Source: Thermocrinis sp. (GTDB lineage Bacteria; Aquificota; Aquificia; Aquificales; Aquificaceae). Taken from it: 29,462 nucleotides of DNA. The notes under the pieces are model-generated. The model saw only the letters and a list, made by a program, of their open reading frames with translations, did no database searches and was not told where the DNA came from. Below, one piece after another: positions 7,615 through 15,553 of this stretch. The stretch lies in NCBI RefSeq assembly GCF_036781485.1, contig NZ_DAIQAX010000015.1, positions 1 through 29,462 of the forward strand, written 5' to 3'. Within the stretch, counting starts at the first letter, position 1. Each line of letters starts with the position of its first letter. A program made the translations under genes and the position numbers.

Positions 7615-7622
7615 GGGTAAAT

Positions 7623-7642
7623 AGTATGATTTTTGTCATACT
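7623..7642. promoter_or_regulatory. Perfect 7-bp inverted repeat, CRP/FNR-like operator candidate
   Basis: Arms AGTATGA (7623-7629) and TCATACT (7636-7642) are separated by six bases. The core TATGA-N6-TCATA has the layout of CRP/FNR-family sites (TGTGA-N6-TCACA). It lies eight bases upstream of the -35 box of the oxidoreductase promoter, centred about 52 bases before the predicted start, a position usable by an activator. The regulator is unknown. Confidence 0.45.
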
Positions 7643-7699
7643 TTTTTTTGTAAAGTGCCCTTTTACGGGCTAAAATTCCGCTCAGGGACGTATATACGA

Positions 7700-7885
7700 T
7701 TATTCTCCATCCTTTACTCCTAGCTCCTTCATTTTCTTTCTTCTTATCTCTTCATACTTAGGGTCTATTTTCTTGTAGAGGAAATTGGAGATGAACACTA
7801 TGATCAGAAGGAGTGGTATACTGATTATTACCAATAGGATCAGCAATTTAACTATGAATAGGACCCAACCAAGCAAGCTATCCAT
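7700..7885 (-). CDS. Small single-pass membrane protein, unknown
   Basis: A 61-residue product with one long hydrophobic segment (about 6-37, rich in L, I and V) and a charged C-terminal tail with KKIDPKYEEIRRKK. The start ATG overlaps the end of the LeuRS beta gene by eight bases, so translation is likely coupled. No family is recognised. It is the last gene of that unit; the oxidoreductase promoter follows in the next 143 bases. Confidence 0.55.
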   Translation of the reverse strand: MDSLLGWVLFIVKLLILLVIISIPLLLIIVFISNFLYKKIDPKYEEIRRKKMKELGVKDGE

Positions 7886-8750
7886 CGCTTACTACTAAAT
7901 TTATAAGCTTGTCTTTCACATAAACAACCTTCAGTATCCTCTTATCTTCTATGAGTTTTTTTATCCTCTCGTTTGCCATGACCGCATCTTTTGCCACGTG
8001 CTCTTGTGCTCCCACGGGCAACCTTATATGGCCTCTTAGTTTTCCGTTTATCTGGACTGGGATTTCAACTTCCTCCACTTTGAGAGCTTCCTCGTCTGGC
8101 TCTGGGAATGGATAGTGCATAAGTAACTTTTCATATCCCAGTCTGCTCCACAGCTCCTCGCATATGTGGGGTGTAATTGGATACAGCATGAAAAGAATAA
8201 TCTCTAAGCCTTCTCTTAAGACTTTGTAATCTTCATCTTTCTCCGGCTTGAAATTCTGAATTGCATTCACCAGCTCCATGATGCTGGCTATAGCGGTGTT
8301 GAAAGAGAGCTCCTCCATGTCCTGAAGATACTTTTTTAGGGTCTGATGGACCTTCCTTCTAATTTCTTTTACCTTTCCATGAACATGGGCAAGCTCTTCT
8401 TTTGAATATGTTAAGCTCTTTATATCATCAAGCCTTTCGTGAAAGTAATTCCAAAGTCTTCTCAAAAATCTATAGGCTCCTTGAACTCCCTCGTCGGTCC
8501 ATTCAAAATCCTTTTCCACAGGCCCAGCAAAAAGTATGTATAGCCTTATGGTATCCGCACCAAAGCTTTGCACCGCAAACTCTGGGTCCACAGTGTTAGC
8601 CTTTGACTTGGACATCTTGGCAGGTTCTCCTATTTTACTTTCCACGCTTTTTATTAGTCCTTCGTCATACATATCAAGCCTTTCAAGAAGTAGTCTAAAG
8701 TTGTCTCCCAAGGAGAGTTTGTTCTCTTTCAAAAATTCCATTATTCGCAT
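7878..8750 (-). CDS. leuS: Leucyl-tRNA synthetase beta subunit (split LeuRS)
   Basis: C-terminal half of leucyl-tRNA synthetase as a separate 290-residue protein. It starts shortly before the catalytic KMSKS loop (residues 45-49, in EPAKMSKSKANTVDPE), continues through the class I stem and anticodon-binding helical domain (FAGPVEKDFEWTDEGVQGAYRF), and ends with the LeuRS C-terminal domain (PVQINGKLRGHIRLP). The HIGH motif, editing domain and most of the Rossmann fold are absent and must come from an alpha subunit encoded elsewhere. Aquifex has the same alpha/beta split, with a beta chain of nearly identical length, so this is not a truncation. It charges tRNA-Leu in the cytoplasm. ATG 8750 has no Shine-Dalgarno sequence; ATG 8741 is an alternative. 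Confidence 0.93.
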   Translation of the reverse strand: MRIMEFLKENKLSLGDNFRLLLERLDMYDEGLIKSVESKIGEPAKMSKSKANTVDPEFAVQSFGADTIRLYILFAGPVEKDFEWTDEGVQGAYRFLRRLWNYFHERLDDIKSLTYSKEELAHVHGKVKEIRRKVHQTLKKYLQDMEELSFNTAIASIMELVNAIQNFKPEKDEDYKVLREGLEIILFMLYPITPHICEELWSRLGYEKLLMHYPFPEPDEEALKVEEVEIPVQINGKLRGHIRLPVGAQEHVAKDAVMANERIKKLIEDKRILKVVYVKDKLINLVVSDG

Positions 8751-8757
8751 ATTATCT

Positions 8758-8765
8758 ATTATAAA
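8758..8765. promoter_or_regulatory. Overlapping divergent -10 boxes of leuS-beta and hisG
   Basis: On the minus strand TATAAT occupies 8763-8758, and on the plus strand TATAAA occupies 8760-8765. Each would place the transcription start at, or one base from, the start codon of its gene (8750 and 8773). Neither gene has a Shine-Dalgarno sequence, which fits leaderless mRNAs. The -35 boxes are weak. Confidence 0.4.
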
Positions 8766-8772
8766 ATTCTAT

Positions 8773-9378
8773 ATGCTCAGAATTGCTCTACCGAAGGGAA
8801 GGCTTTTTGAAGAAAGCGTTGAGTTTTTGAAAAGCAGGGGGATTATCCAAAGCACTTTTCAAGAAGGGAGAAAGCTCCAGGTTCAGGTTGAAGACTACGA
8901 GTTTTTACTGGTAAAGCCCTTTGACGTGCCCGTTTATGTAGAAAACGGTGTGGCGGACTTGGGAGTGGTTGGTTATGACGTGCTTTTGGAAAGAGAGCCG
9001 GATGTTTATGAGCTATTTGACCTTGGTATAGGCTTTTGCAGGTTGGTAGTGGCAGGAAGGCAAGAAAAATACGACTACTACAGGACTTCTTCCTGTTTAA
9101 GAGTTGCGACAAAGTATTCAAGGATAACAAAAAACTTTTTTTTGGAAAAGGGCATAAAGGCTAAGGTAATACACCTAAATGGTTCTGTAGAGCTTGCCCC
9201 CCTTCTTAATTTATCTGACGCCATAGTTGATTTGGTGCAAACCGGAAGGACCTTAAAGGAGAATAATTTAGTAATCTTTGAAGAGATCAGTCCATCAACC
9301 GCAAGGCTTATTTGCAACAGGGCAAGCTATCGCAACAAAAAAGAGCAGATATTCCAGCTAATCAGCAAGCTTGAGTAG
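8773..9378 (+). CDS. hisG: ATP phosphoribosyltransferase, short form
   Basis: First enzyme of histidine synthesis: ATP plus PRPP give phosphoribosyl-ATP. The 201-residue product starts MLRIALPKGRLFEES and shows ADLGVVGYDVL and the PRPP-binding DLVQTGRTL, all typical of HisG. The length marks the short form, which lacks the C-terminal ACT-like regulatory domain and needs HisZ as partner; HisZ is not in this window. The longer reading frame opening at 8536 is antisense to leuS and is not used. The end overlaps the convergent broken gene by 17 bases. Confidence 0.93.
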   Translation: MLRIALPKGRLFEESVEFLKSRGIIQSTFQEGRKLQVQVEDYEFLLVKPFDVPVYVENGVADLGVVGYDVLLEREPDVYELFDLGIGFCRLVVAGRQEKYDYYRTSSCLRVATKYSRITKNFFLEKGIKAKVIHLNGSVELAPLLNLSDAIVDLVQTGRTLKENNLVIFEEISPSTARLICNRASYRNKKEQIFQLISKLE

Positions 9379-10012
9379 GTCCGTCTAAGGCTGGAAGTTC
9401 AACTTCCCCTTCTGGCAACCTTATTGGTGCTTTTGTTAGTTCTTCAATAAAGTTAAGGTAGTCTTCAATGGATCTTAGTTCCCTCCCGTAAAGCTTGGCT
9501 AAGATGTCTAAGTCAGGTGGGTTCATCGCCTTCTGAGCTATAGCTTTGGATATGGAATAGGTTTTTCTATCCACCTCTGGGTATATGTCCTTTATGTAAG
9601 TTAAAACATCCATGGAATAAACCACTATTCTGTCTTTGCTTGCTAACTGTCTGATCATTGCTTCTAAATTAAGCTGGTCGTAAGTGTATATCTGACCATC
9701 TACTTTTATCCCTGCGATAACCTTATTGCCGTCAAAGATGGCATGGTAAAACGCAAAGCTTTCTGGCACCTTTTCCCATCCCAGCTCCTCCGCAAGACTT
9801 AAAAAAGCTCCCATAGCTTCTTCTTTAGTTGAAAAGATACCTATCAATGCTTCAAAGCTTTCTGGATTTAGGCTAACTTCCAAAACTAAGCAGTTGTTGA
9901 TCTCTTGAGTTTTAAACTCATAGTCTATCTCTTGCTACTCCTTGAAAAGTTCCTGCACTTCTGACCTTTCATCCAACAGCTCGCTTTTTCTTAGCAATTT
10001 TCTTAACCTCAT
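9362..10012 (-). pseudogene. Unknown gene coupled to nadB, interrupted by an in-frame TAG
   Basis: A reading frame starts with an ATG that overlaps the nadB stop (ATGA, 10012), encodes 25 residues beginning MRLRKLLRKSELL, meets TAG at 9937-9935, and then continues in the same frame without another stop to 9362 (190 further codons). After the TAG there is no good start: the first candidate is a TTG at 9883 without ribosome site. The simplest view is one protein of about 215 residues broken by a nonsense mutation or a base error. The family is not recognised. The main part is soluble, alpha/beta-like, with LGWEKVPESFAFYHAIFDG and SMDVLTYIKDIYPEVD as notable text. The second part could still be translated alone. 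Confidence 0.6.
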
Positions 10013-11520
10013 CCCAATAAGTTTAAACCAAAGAAACCTATTATAGTATCCCTTTCAAACTGGTCCCTTTGGTAGGGAAAGTCCTTTCTGTAATGACATC
10101 CCCTTGATTCTTTTCTTTGGAGAGCGCCCAATAGTGTGGCAAAGGCAACAAGGCTAACATCAAAAAGCCTTCTACTCTCTGGAGTCCTCTCCCAACTTTT
10201 CCAATCCTTAAGCCAATCTAAAAGCTTTTTTATACCTTCCATTAGAGAACCTTCTTCCCTTTCAATACCGCAGTGATTCCACATTAAAACCTTTAAGTCT
10301 TCAAATCTGTATTTGGGCTTTTCGTGTCCAGAGGAAAGGTGTTTAAATTGAGCTTTGCTTGGTTTTGCGTATTTTTTGTCGTGATAGATCTGGTAAGCAG
10401 TTCTGTAGCCAAAGACCAAACCCTCAAGCAAGGAGTTAGAAGCAAGCCTGTTAGCGCCGTGGACCCCAGTGCAACTGCACTCTCCCACCGCATAAAGACC
10501 AAAGATGCTCGTCTGTCCATAGGTAGAAACCTCTAAACCACCTATGTAGTAGTGTGCTGCAGGAACGACAGGTATGGGCTGTTTGTATGGGTCATAACTG
10601 CTTTCCACAAGCTTAGAGTATATGGTAGGGAACCTTTCTTTGATATCTACTCCTTTTTCTGCTATGGGTCTAAGGTCAAGGAACACCTTCCTTCCCTCTT
10701 TTAGTTTAGAATATATCGCCCTTGCCACTTGATCCCTTGGCAGAAGTTCATCCACAAACCTGTTACCCTCACTGTCTATCAAAGTAGCTCCCTCACCTCT
10801 TACCGCCTCTGAGATGAGAAAGGAAGAATTCTCCAAGACCGTTGGATGAAACTGGACAAATTCAGGATTTTTTATAGGCACGCCTTTTCTGAAGGCTATG
10901 CCTATTCCATCACCTTTAACGTGTCCGGAAGAGTGCAAAAACATAGAGCTTGCACCACCTGTAGCCAATACCAAAAAGTTCGTCCTATAAAACTTTAGCC
11001 CTTCTCCTTCCAAAACAATGGCTCCCTCCACAGTTTGTCCCCCTAATATCTCCTGTAGCTCCCCTTCTACAACCTTTATTCCTTTTTCTTTTATCCTTTC
11101 CCATAAGGCTGTGTATATAGCTTTTCCCGTATGATCTTTAACTTTTAGCACCCTTGGTACAGAATGGCCCCCTTCCAATGCTTTGTCCTCATCAAAGACC
11201 ACACCCCACCTTTGAAGGTCTATTATCCTCTGAGGACCTTCTTCCACCATTACCCAAAGGCTTTTTGTATTACAAAGACCCCTTCCTGCTCTTTGAGTGT
11301 CCAAAAAGTGAAGGGAAGGGCTATCTTGAGGACTTACTGCACAGGCTATACCACCTTGAGAATAAAAGGTATTACCTACACCTCTGGTGATGATAACAGG
11401 TTTTAGTCCTAATTCCCACAGAGTTAAGGCACAAACAAGACCCCCTATGCCACTGCCTATTACTAAAACTTCCGCCTGTTCTTCTGGAATCAAAGAAGTG
11501 TTAAACTCAAGAAAGTGCAT
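10009..11520 (-). CDS. nadB: L-aspartate oxidase
   Basis: Flavoenzyme that oxidises L-aspartate to iminoaspartate, the first step of NAD synthesis with quinolinate synthase. The 503-residue protein has the FAD dinucleotide motif GSGIGG (22-27), FYSQGGIACAV, NPEFVQFHPT and the family signature HYYIGGLEVSTYG with VGECSCTGVHGANRLASNS near 340-380. In anaerobic conditions fumarate can replace oxygen as acceptor. The homologous fumarate reductase flavoprotein is the alternative, but the short length and the residues around GGLEV favour NadB. The start ATG lies inside the end of the YvcK-like gene (14-base overlap) and the stop overlaps the next start. Confidence 0.9.
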   Translation of the reverse strand: MHFLEFNTSLIPEEQAEVLVIGSGIGGLVCALTLWELGLKPVIITRGVGNTFYSQGGIACAVSPQDSPSLHFLDTQRAGRGLCNTKSLWVMVEEGPQRIIDLQRWGVVFDEDKALEGGHSVPRVLKVKDHTGKAIYTALWERIKEKGIKVVEGELQEILGGQTVEGAIVLEGEGLKFYRTNFLVLATGGASSMFLHSSGHVKGDGIGIAFRKGVPIKNPEFVQFHPTVLENSSFLISEAVRGEGATLIDSEGNRFVDELLPRDQVARAIYSKLKEGRKVFLDLRPIAEKGVDIKERFPTIYSKLVESSYDPYKQPIPVVPAAHYYIGGLEVSTYGQTSIFGLYAVGECSCTGVHGANRLASNSLLEGLVFGYRTAYQIYHDKKYAKPSKAQFKHLSSGHEKPKYRFEDLKVLMWNHCGIEREEGSLMEGIKKLLDWLKDWKSWERTPESRRLFDVSLVAFATLLGALQRKESRGCHYRKDFPYQRDQFERDTIIGFFGLNLLG

Positions 11521-12478
11521 GAGAATAGGCTCTTAGGATCGTATCCGTTAGCTTGTCTGGATCGTGTCTTACAAAATCTTGATTTTCTCCTATCAGATCT
11601 TCCGCATATACAGTTATACCCGCTTTGGCTATTTTTGCTATGTCTGGTATGACTGGCTCTTGTCCTTGCTCTATGTATCTTCTTAAAACCCCATCGGAAG
11701 GCATCTTGGTATTGAGAATAGCTATATCTACCTTTGAAAGACCAGTAGCTTCTAAAAAAGCCTTTATATGATCGTAGGCACTGTAGCCATCTGTTTCCCC
11801 TGGCTGGGTCATAGCATTTACTACAAAGATCCTTATAGCGTTTGAGCTTTCTACCGCCTGCCTCAGATCGTTAATTAGCAAGTTGGGGACTATGCTGGTG
11901 TATAGACTGCCTGGACCAAAGATAATTAAATCTGCATCTTGAACCTTTGCTATGGCGTCAATGGGCGCCCTAGCGTCAGGTGGGTCAATCCAAACTTTAA
12001 CTATTTTAGCCTTGCTCGCCTTACCATATTCGGTTATACTCTCCTCCCCTTCAACCACTTCTCCGTTTGAAAACTCTGCCCACAGATGAACATCTGCCGT
12101 AGTGGCAGGAATGATCTCCCCTTTGGTTCTGAGTATCTGGGAAGCCAAATTTATGGCTGAAATAAAACTGCCTGTAATGTCGGTTAGTGCTACCAAAAAG
12201 AGGTTTCCAAAGGAGTGTCCCTCTAACTCTCCACCTTTAAACCTGTATTGAAACAGCTTCTGAAGGATCTCTTCACTTTCCGATAGTGCTACCAAACAGT
12301 TTCTGATATCTCCAGGGGCAGGAATGTGATAAGACTTTCTAAGTCTTCCTGTGCTTCCACCACTATCTGCTACTGTCACTATAGCGGAGAGTTCCTCTAT
12401 GCGGTTTCCCACCTCCTTTTTTAGCCCCCTCAAAAGATTGGACAAACCTGTTCCTCCTCCTACGCATACAACTTTCAT
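11507..12478 (-). CDS. YvcK/GlmR-like protein (CofD superfamily)
   Basis: Protein of 323 residues of the gluconeogenesis-factor family. The N-terminal GGGTGLSNLLRGLK, then TVADSGGSTGRLR, PGDIRNCLVALS and GHSFGNLFL are the typical nucleotide-sugar-binding motifs; GPGSLYTSIVPNLLI lies near 210. YvcK of Bacillus binds UDP-GlcNAc and links central carbon flow with wall synthesis. A CofD role in F420 synthesis is unlikely as the sequence begins with the YvcK pattern. ATG 12478 has GGAGG upstream. It is the first gene of a unit with nadB and faces yceD across 46 bases. Confidence 0.87.
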   Translation of the reverse strand: MKVVCVGGGTGLSNLLRGLKKEVGNRIEELSAIVTVADSGGSTGRLRKSYHIPAPGDIRNCLVALSESEEILQKLFQYRFKGGELEGHSFGNLFLVALTDITGSFISAINLASQILRTKGEIIPATTADVHLWAEFSNGEVVEGEESITEYGKASKAKIVKVWIDPPDARAPIDAIAKVQDADLIIFGPGSLYTSIVPNLLINDLRQAVESSNAIRIFVVNAMTQPGETDGYSAYDHIKAFLEATGLSKVDIAILNTKMPSDGVLRRYIEQGQEPVIPDIAKIAKAGITVYAEDLIGENQDFVRHDPDKLTDTILRAYSHALS

Positions 12479-12524
12479 TTCTATCCTCCTTGAAAAAGAA
12501 CTTGGTTATCTTATTTTAAATCCT

Positions 12525-13007
12525 ATGCCCGTATTAAACCTAAAGGAAATTTTCAAAACTTCAAAACGGTTTTCCGGCTTTTACACGATCAGTCCAAAGG
12601 ACTTAAATTTGCCGGCAGACCTTGGAGATCTGGAAAAGCCAGTGGATGTAGAGGTGGAGATAGAAAAGGTAACAGGTGGCTATTCGGTTAACTTGAAAAT
12701 CAAAGGAGAAATTAAGCTTGAATGCAGTAGATGTCTAACACCATTTGTAAGAGAGATTGAAAGCGAAGAAAATGTGAGACTAGAGAAAATGCCAGAAAAG
12801 CTGGCTATAAGCCTGAAGGCTCAGGATTTGAACGTATGTTTCCTGGAAGATGAAGAGCATTTTGATATAACTGAGCTTGTAAGAGAGCAGATAATTCTTA
12901 GCATACCTACAAAACCCCTCTGTAGCGTAGATTGCACAATCCCAACATTGGAAGAGCATCAGGAAGATTCAAGGTTTAGTGCCTTAAAAAGGTTAATCCA
13001 AAAATAA
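12525..13007 (+). CDS. YceD/DUF177 family protein
   Basis: Protein of 160 residues starting MPVLNLKEIF at ATG 12525; upstream codons in the frame are antisense to the YvcK gene. It has the DUF177 core GEIKLECSRCLTPF (C67, C70) and a second pair in KPLCSVDC. This family is linked to accumulation of 23S rRNA/50S ribosome assembly in some bacteria and to plastid rRNA processing in plants. Usually rpmF follows immediately; here the next gene is the convergent hypF, with a 15-base overlap, so the usual pairing is lost. Confidence 0.82.
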   Translation: MPVLNLKEIFKTSKRFSGFYTISPKDLNLPADLGDLEKPVDVEVEIEKVTGGYSVNLKIKGEIKLECSRCLTPFVREIESEENVRLEKMPEKLAISLKAQDLNVCFLEDEEHFDITELVREQIILSIPTKPLCSVDCTIPTLEEHQEDSRFSALKRLIQK

Positions 13008-15212
13008 TGAATAGGCTACCTGTCCCAAGCTGAGACCTCCGTCGTTGGCTGGGACTTTCTGGTGAGTGTATGCCTTAAAGCCTTCTCCTGTAAGATACTC
13101 CACTATTCTGCTTACAAGTGGGTTATTCTGCATTACTCCTCCAGAAAGACACACCCTTTTTATTTCTATTCTTTTTGCAACTTCCAAAGCTATTTTTGCC
13201 AAAGTGTTTATAAACCTTGAGGGGGCTTTTTCTTTACTTTTGTCTTTTAAAAGATCCAAAATAAGAGGACGCCAGTCTACTGTATTCCCCTCTATCTCAA
13301 AGGAATAGTGGTCTTTTACAGAAGGGTCGTAAAGGTCTTCCAAAGCCATTGCAGATTGACCTTCGTAGCTGTTGTAGTGTCGTATGCCTAAGAGGGAACA
13401 CACACCATCAAATAGTCTTCCCACCGAGCTTGAAAGGGGAACATTTATTCCCTTCTTCCAAGAAATAAACAGTATGTTAAGCTCTTTTTCTTCAAATGGT
13501 AGTTCAAGGTTAAGGGCTTGTTCGCCAAACACCTCAAGAAGGATGGAAAGTGCTACCCTTCTTGGTTCTTTAACCGCCTTTTCTCCACCTATCAACCTAA
13601 AAGGTCTGAAATGATAGACCCTTTCAAAGTTTTTGTAGTCGCAGATCAAAAATTCTCCGCCCCAAAGGGTGCCATCGGTCCCGTAGCCTGTGCCATCCCA
13701 AGCTATTCCCAGAACCCTCTCTTTTAGCCCCCTCTCTGCCATGCAGGAGAGTATGTGAGAGTAATGGTGTTGAACTTTTAAAAGGGGGATGTTTTTCTCT
13801 TCTGCAAACTCCTTAGCCCAACGCGTAGTTTCATACCTTGGATGCATGTCGCAAACCACAACCTCTGGCTCAAACTCGTAAAGCTCCATAAAGTCTAAAA
13901 TCATCTCTTCAAAGCTTTTAAGAGTTTGATAGTTTTCCACGTCTCCAACGTGCTGACTGACAAAAACCCTGTCCTCCCAGGCTATGGCAAAGGTGTTCTT
14001 TAGCATCCCGCCAACCGCCAACACCTTTTTTGATAGTTTGTAGGGAAGCCTTATAGGTAACGGTGCATATCCTCTGGATCTTCTTATGGGCAAAGGCACC
14101 CCTCCTACCACCTTAACTACAGAATCATCGCACCGCCTTCTTATATCCCTGTTGTGAAGGAGCAGAAGATCCGCCAGTTGGGACAGCTTTTCAAGGGCTT
14201 CAGCGTTATCCTTTACTATGGGCTCTTCTGAGTAATTGCCAGAAGTGGCAACAAGGGGAAAATCAAGATTTTTTGTGATTATGTAGTGCAGTGGAGAGTA
14301 TGGTAAAAAGGCTCCTATCTTCTTTAAGCCTGGTGCTACTGCTCCTGAAAGTGTTCCACTTCCTCTCTCCACTAAAACTATGGGCCTTTCTGGAGAAGAA
14401 AGAATGGCTTCTTCAAGTGGTGTAGGTTTGGCAAAGGTTCTGAGCTGATCTAAGTCTTTGAACATTACCGCAAAGGGCTTTTCCTTTCTTCTTTTCCTCT
14501 CCCTTAAGGTCCTTACTGCTTCTTCTTCGGTCGCATTGCACATAAGGTGAAAACCACCTATCCCTTTTACCGCTACTACCTTCCCTTCCTTCAGAGCTTT
14601 TAGCACCAGAAGTATAGCATCCTCCCTTTCCGCAAGCAAAGATCCCTTGTTGTCGTAAAGCGAAACCCAAGGACCACACTTAGGACAGGCATTAGGTTGG
14701 GCGTGAAATCTTCTATCCTCAGGGTTTTCGTATTCCTTTTTACAAAGCTCACACATATTAAAACTCTTCATAGTAGTGTTCTCTCTGTCGTAAGGAAGTT
14801 TTTCTATGATTGTGAACCTCGGACCGCAGTGAGTGCAGTTAATAAAAGGATAAAGATATCTTCTATCCTTAGGATTAAACAGTTCTATCAAACACTGCTC
14901 ACAGGTTCCTATGTCTGGAAGTATAAAGGCTTCTCTCTTTCCAAACGCATTACTTTCTCTTATCTCAAAGTCCGTATAACCTACCTCATGGCTGTATTCT
15001 ACCGAAAGGGAATATATACGAGCAAGGGGTGGCTTTTGGGTTTGTAAAAGTGATAAAAACTCTTCAAGCTTTTCTCCCTCTACTTCTATCCTAACGCCTT
15101 CTGGTGTGTTTATGATAAATCCTCTCAATCCCATTTCCTTAGCCAGCCTATAGACAAAGGGCCTAAATCCTACACCCTGCACCGCACCTATGATTTCAAT
15201 CTTCATCCTCAT
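12993..15212 (-). CDS. hypF: Carbamoyltransferase HypF
   Basis: Makes the cyanide ligands of the NiFe hydrogenase active site together with HypE: it transfers a carbamoyl group from carbamoyl phosphate to the HypE C-terminal cysteine. The 739 residues show the acylphosphatase domain (GAVQGVGFRPFVYRLA, about 8-23), zinc fingers CEQC/CTHCG and CELC/CPKCG (about 105-180), a YrdC-like domain, and a Kae1-like part with QHHYSHILSC and LSGGVMQNNPL near the end. ATG 15212 has GGAG nine bases upstream; ATG 15206 and an earlier GTG/ATG frame start at 15227 are alternatives. It overlaps the hypA end. All functional domains appear intact. Confidence 0.93.
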   Translation of the reverse strand: MRMKIEIIGAVQGVGFRPFVYRLAKEMGLRGFIINTPEGVRIEVEGEKLEEFLSLLQTQKPPLARIYSLSVEYSHEVGYTDFEIRESNAFGKREAFILPDIGTCEQCLIELFNPKDRRYLYPFINCTHCGPRFTIIEKLPYDRENTTMKSFNMCELCKKEYENPEDRRFHAQPNACPKCGPWVSLYDNKGSLLAEREDAILLVLKALKEGKVVAVKGIGGFHLMCNATEEEAVRTLRERKRRKEKPFAVMFKDLDQLRTFAKPTPLEEAILSSPERPIVLVERGSGTLSGAVAPGLKKIGAFLPYSPLHYIITKNLDFPLVATSGNYSEEPIVKDNAEALEKLSQLADLLLLHNRDIRRRCDDSVVKVVGGVPLPIRRSRGYAPLPIRLPYKLSKKVLAVGGMLKNTFAIAWEDRVFVSQHVGDVENYQTLKSFEEMILDFMELYEFEPEVVVCDMHPRYETTRWAKEFAEEKNIPLLKVQHHYSHILSCMAERGLKERVLGIAWDGTGYGTDGTLWGGEFLICDYKNFERVYHFRPFRLIGGEKAVKEPRRVALSILLEVFGEQALNLELPFEEKELNILFISWKKGINVPLSSSVGRLFDGVCSLLGIRHYNSYEGQSAMALEDLYDPSVKDHYSFEIEGNTVDWRPLILDLLKDKSKEKAPSRFINTLAKIALEVAKRIEIKRVCLSGGVMQNNPLVSRIVEYLTGEGFKAYTHQKVPANDGGLSLGQVAYSLFLD

Positions 15213-15552
15213 ATTCCATCTCCACACTCCTTAGCAGAAGATCCTGACCACCTTCTATGGTTGTATTAAAGGATCCACACTTGGGACACAGAATGTTTAA
15301 CTCTTTCTTTTCAGAAACTGCTCCACATTCGTTGCACCTTAGGGTAAGTCCTTCTATTTCCAACAAAAGCTCTGCAGAGTGGGCTATCGTATTTTCTTTG
15401 AAGGTGTCAAAGGCAACCTTGAGAAGATGGGGTTCTACGCCTGACAAAACACCCACGCTAACAACAACTTTACTGACAGACTTAGCCTTGTGCTCCTCGC
15501 AGATCTTTTCCACAAGCTCCAAAAGACTTTGAACTATAGAAAACTCATGCAT
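15196..15552 (-). CDS. hypA: Hydrogenase nickel-insertion protein HypA
   Basis: Nickel metallochaperone of 118 residues that works with HypB in the last metal insertion into NiFe hydrogenase. The N-terminal MHEFSIVQSL carries the nickel-binding His2, and the structural zinc site is C73, C76, C89 and C92. It starts one base after the hypE stop and overlaps hypF. The length is normal for the family and no defects are seen. Confidence 0.94.
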   Translation of the reverse strand: MHEFSIVQSLLELVEKICEEHKAKSVSKVVVSVGVLSGVEPHLLKVAFDTFKENTIAHSAELLLEIEGLTLRCNECGAVSEKKELNILCPKCGSFNTTIEGGQDLLLRSVEMEYEDED

Positions 15553-15553
15553 G

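Noticed and set aside
7650..7680. GC-rich small hairpin (GCCC-N6-GGGC) as terminator of the LeuRS-beta unit
   Set aside because: The stem is only four base pairs and on the minus strand it is followed by A-rich, not T-rich, sequence.
8536..8772. N-terminal extension of hisG
   Set aside because: It is antisense to leuS-beta; HisG proteins begin at the MLRIALPKGRL sequence.
12351..12524. N-terminal extension of the YceD gene
   Set aside because: It is antisense to the YvcK-like gene and has no family similarity; ATG 12525 gives the normal length.
14697..15047. 116-codon plus-strand reading frame
   Set aside because: Antisense to hypF zinc-finger region; no motif or ribosome site.
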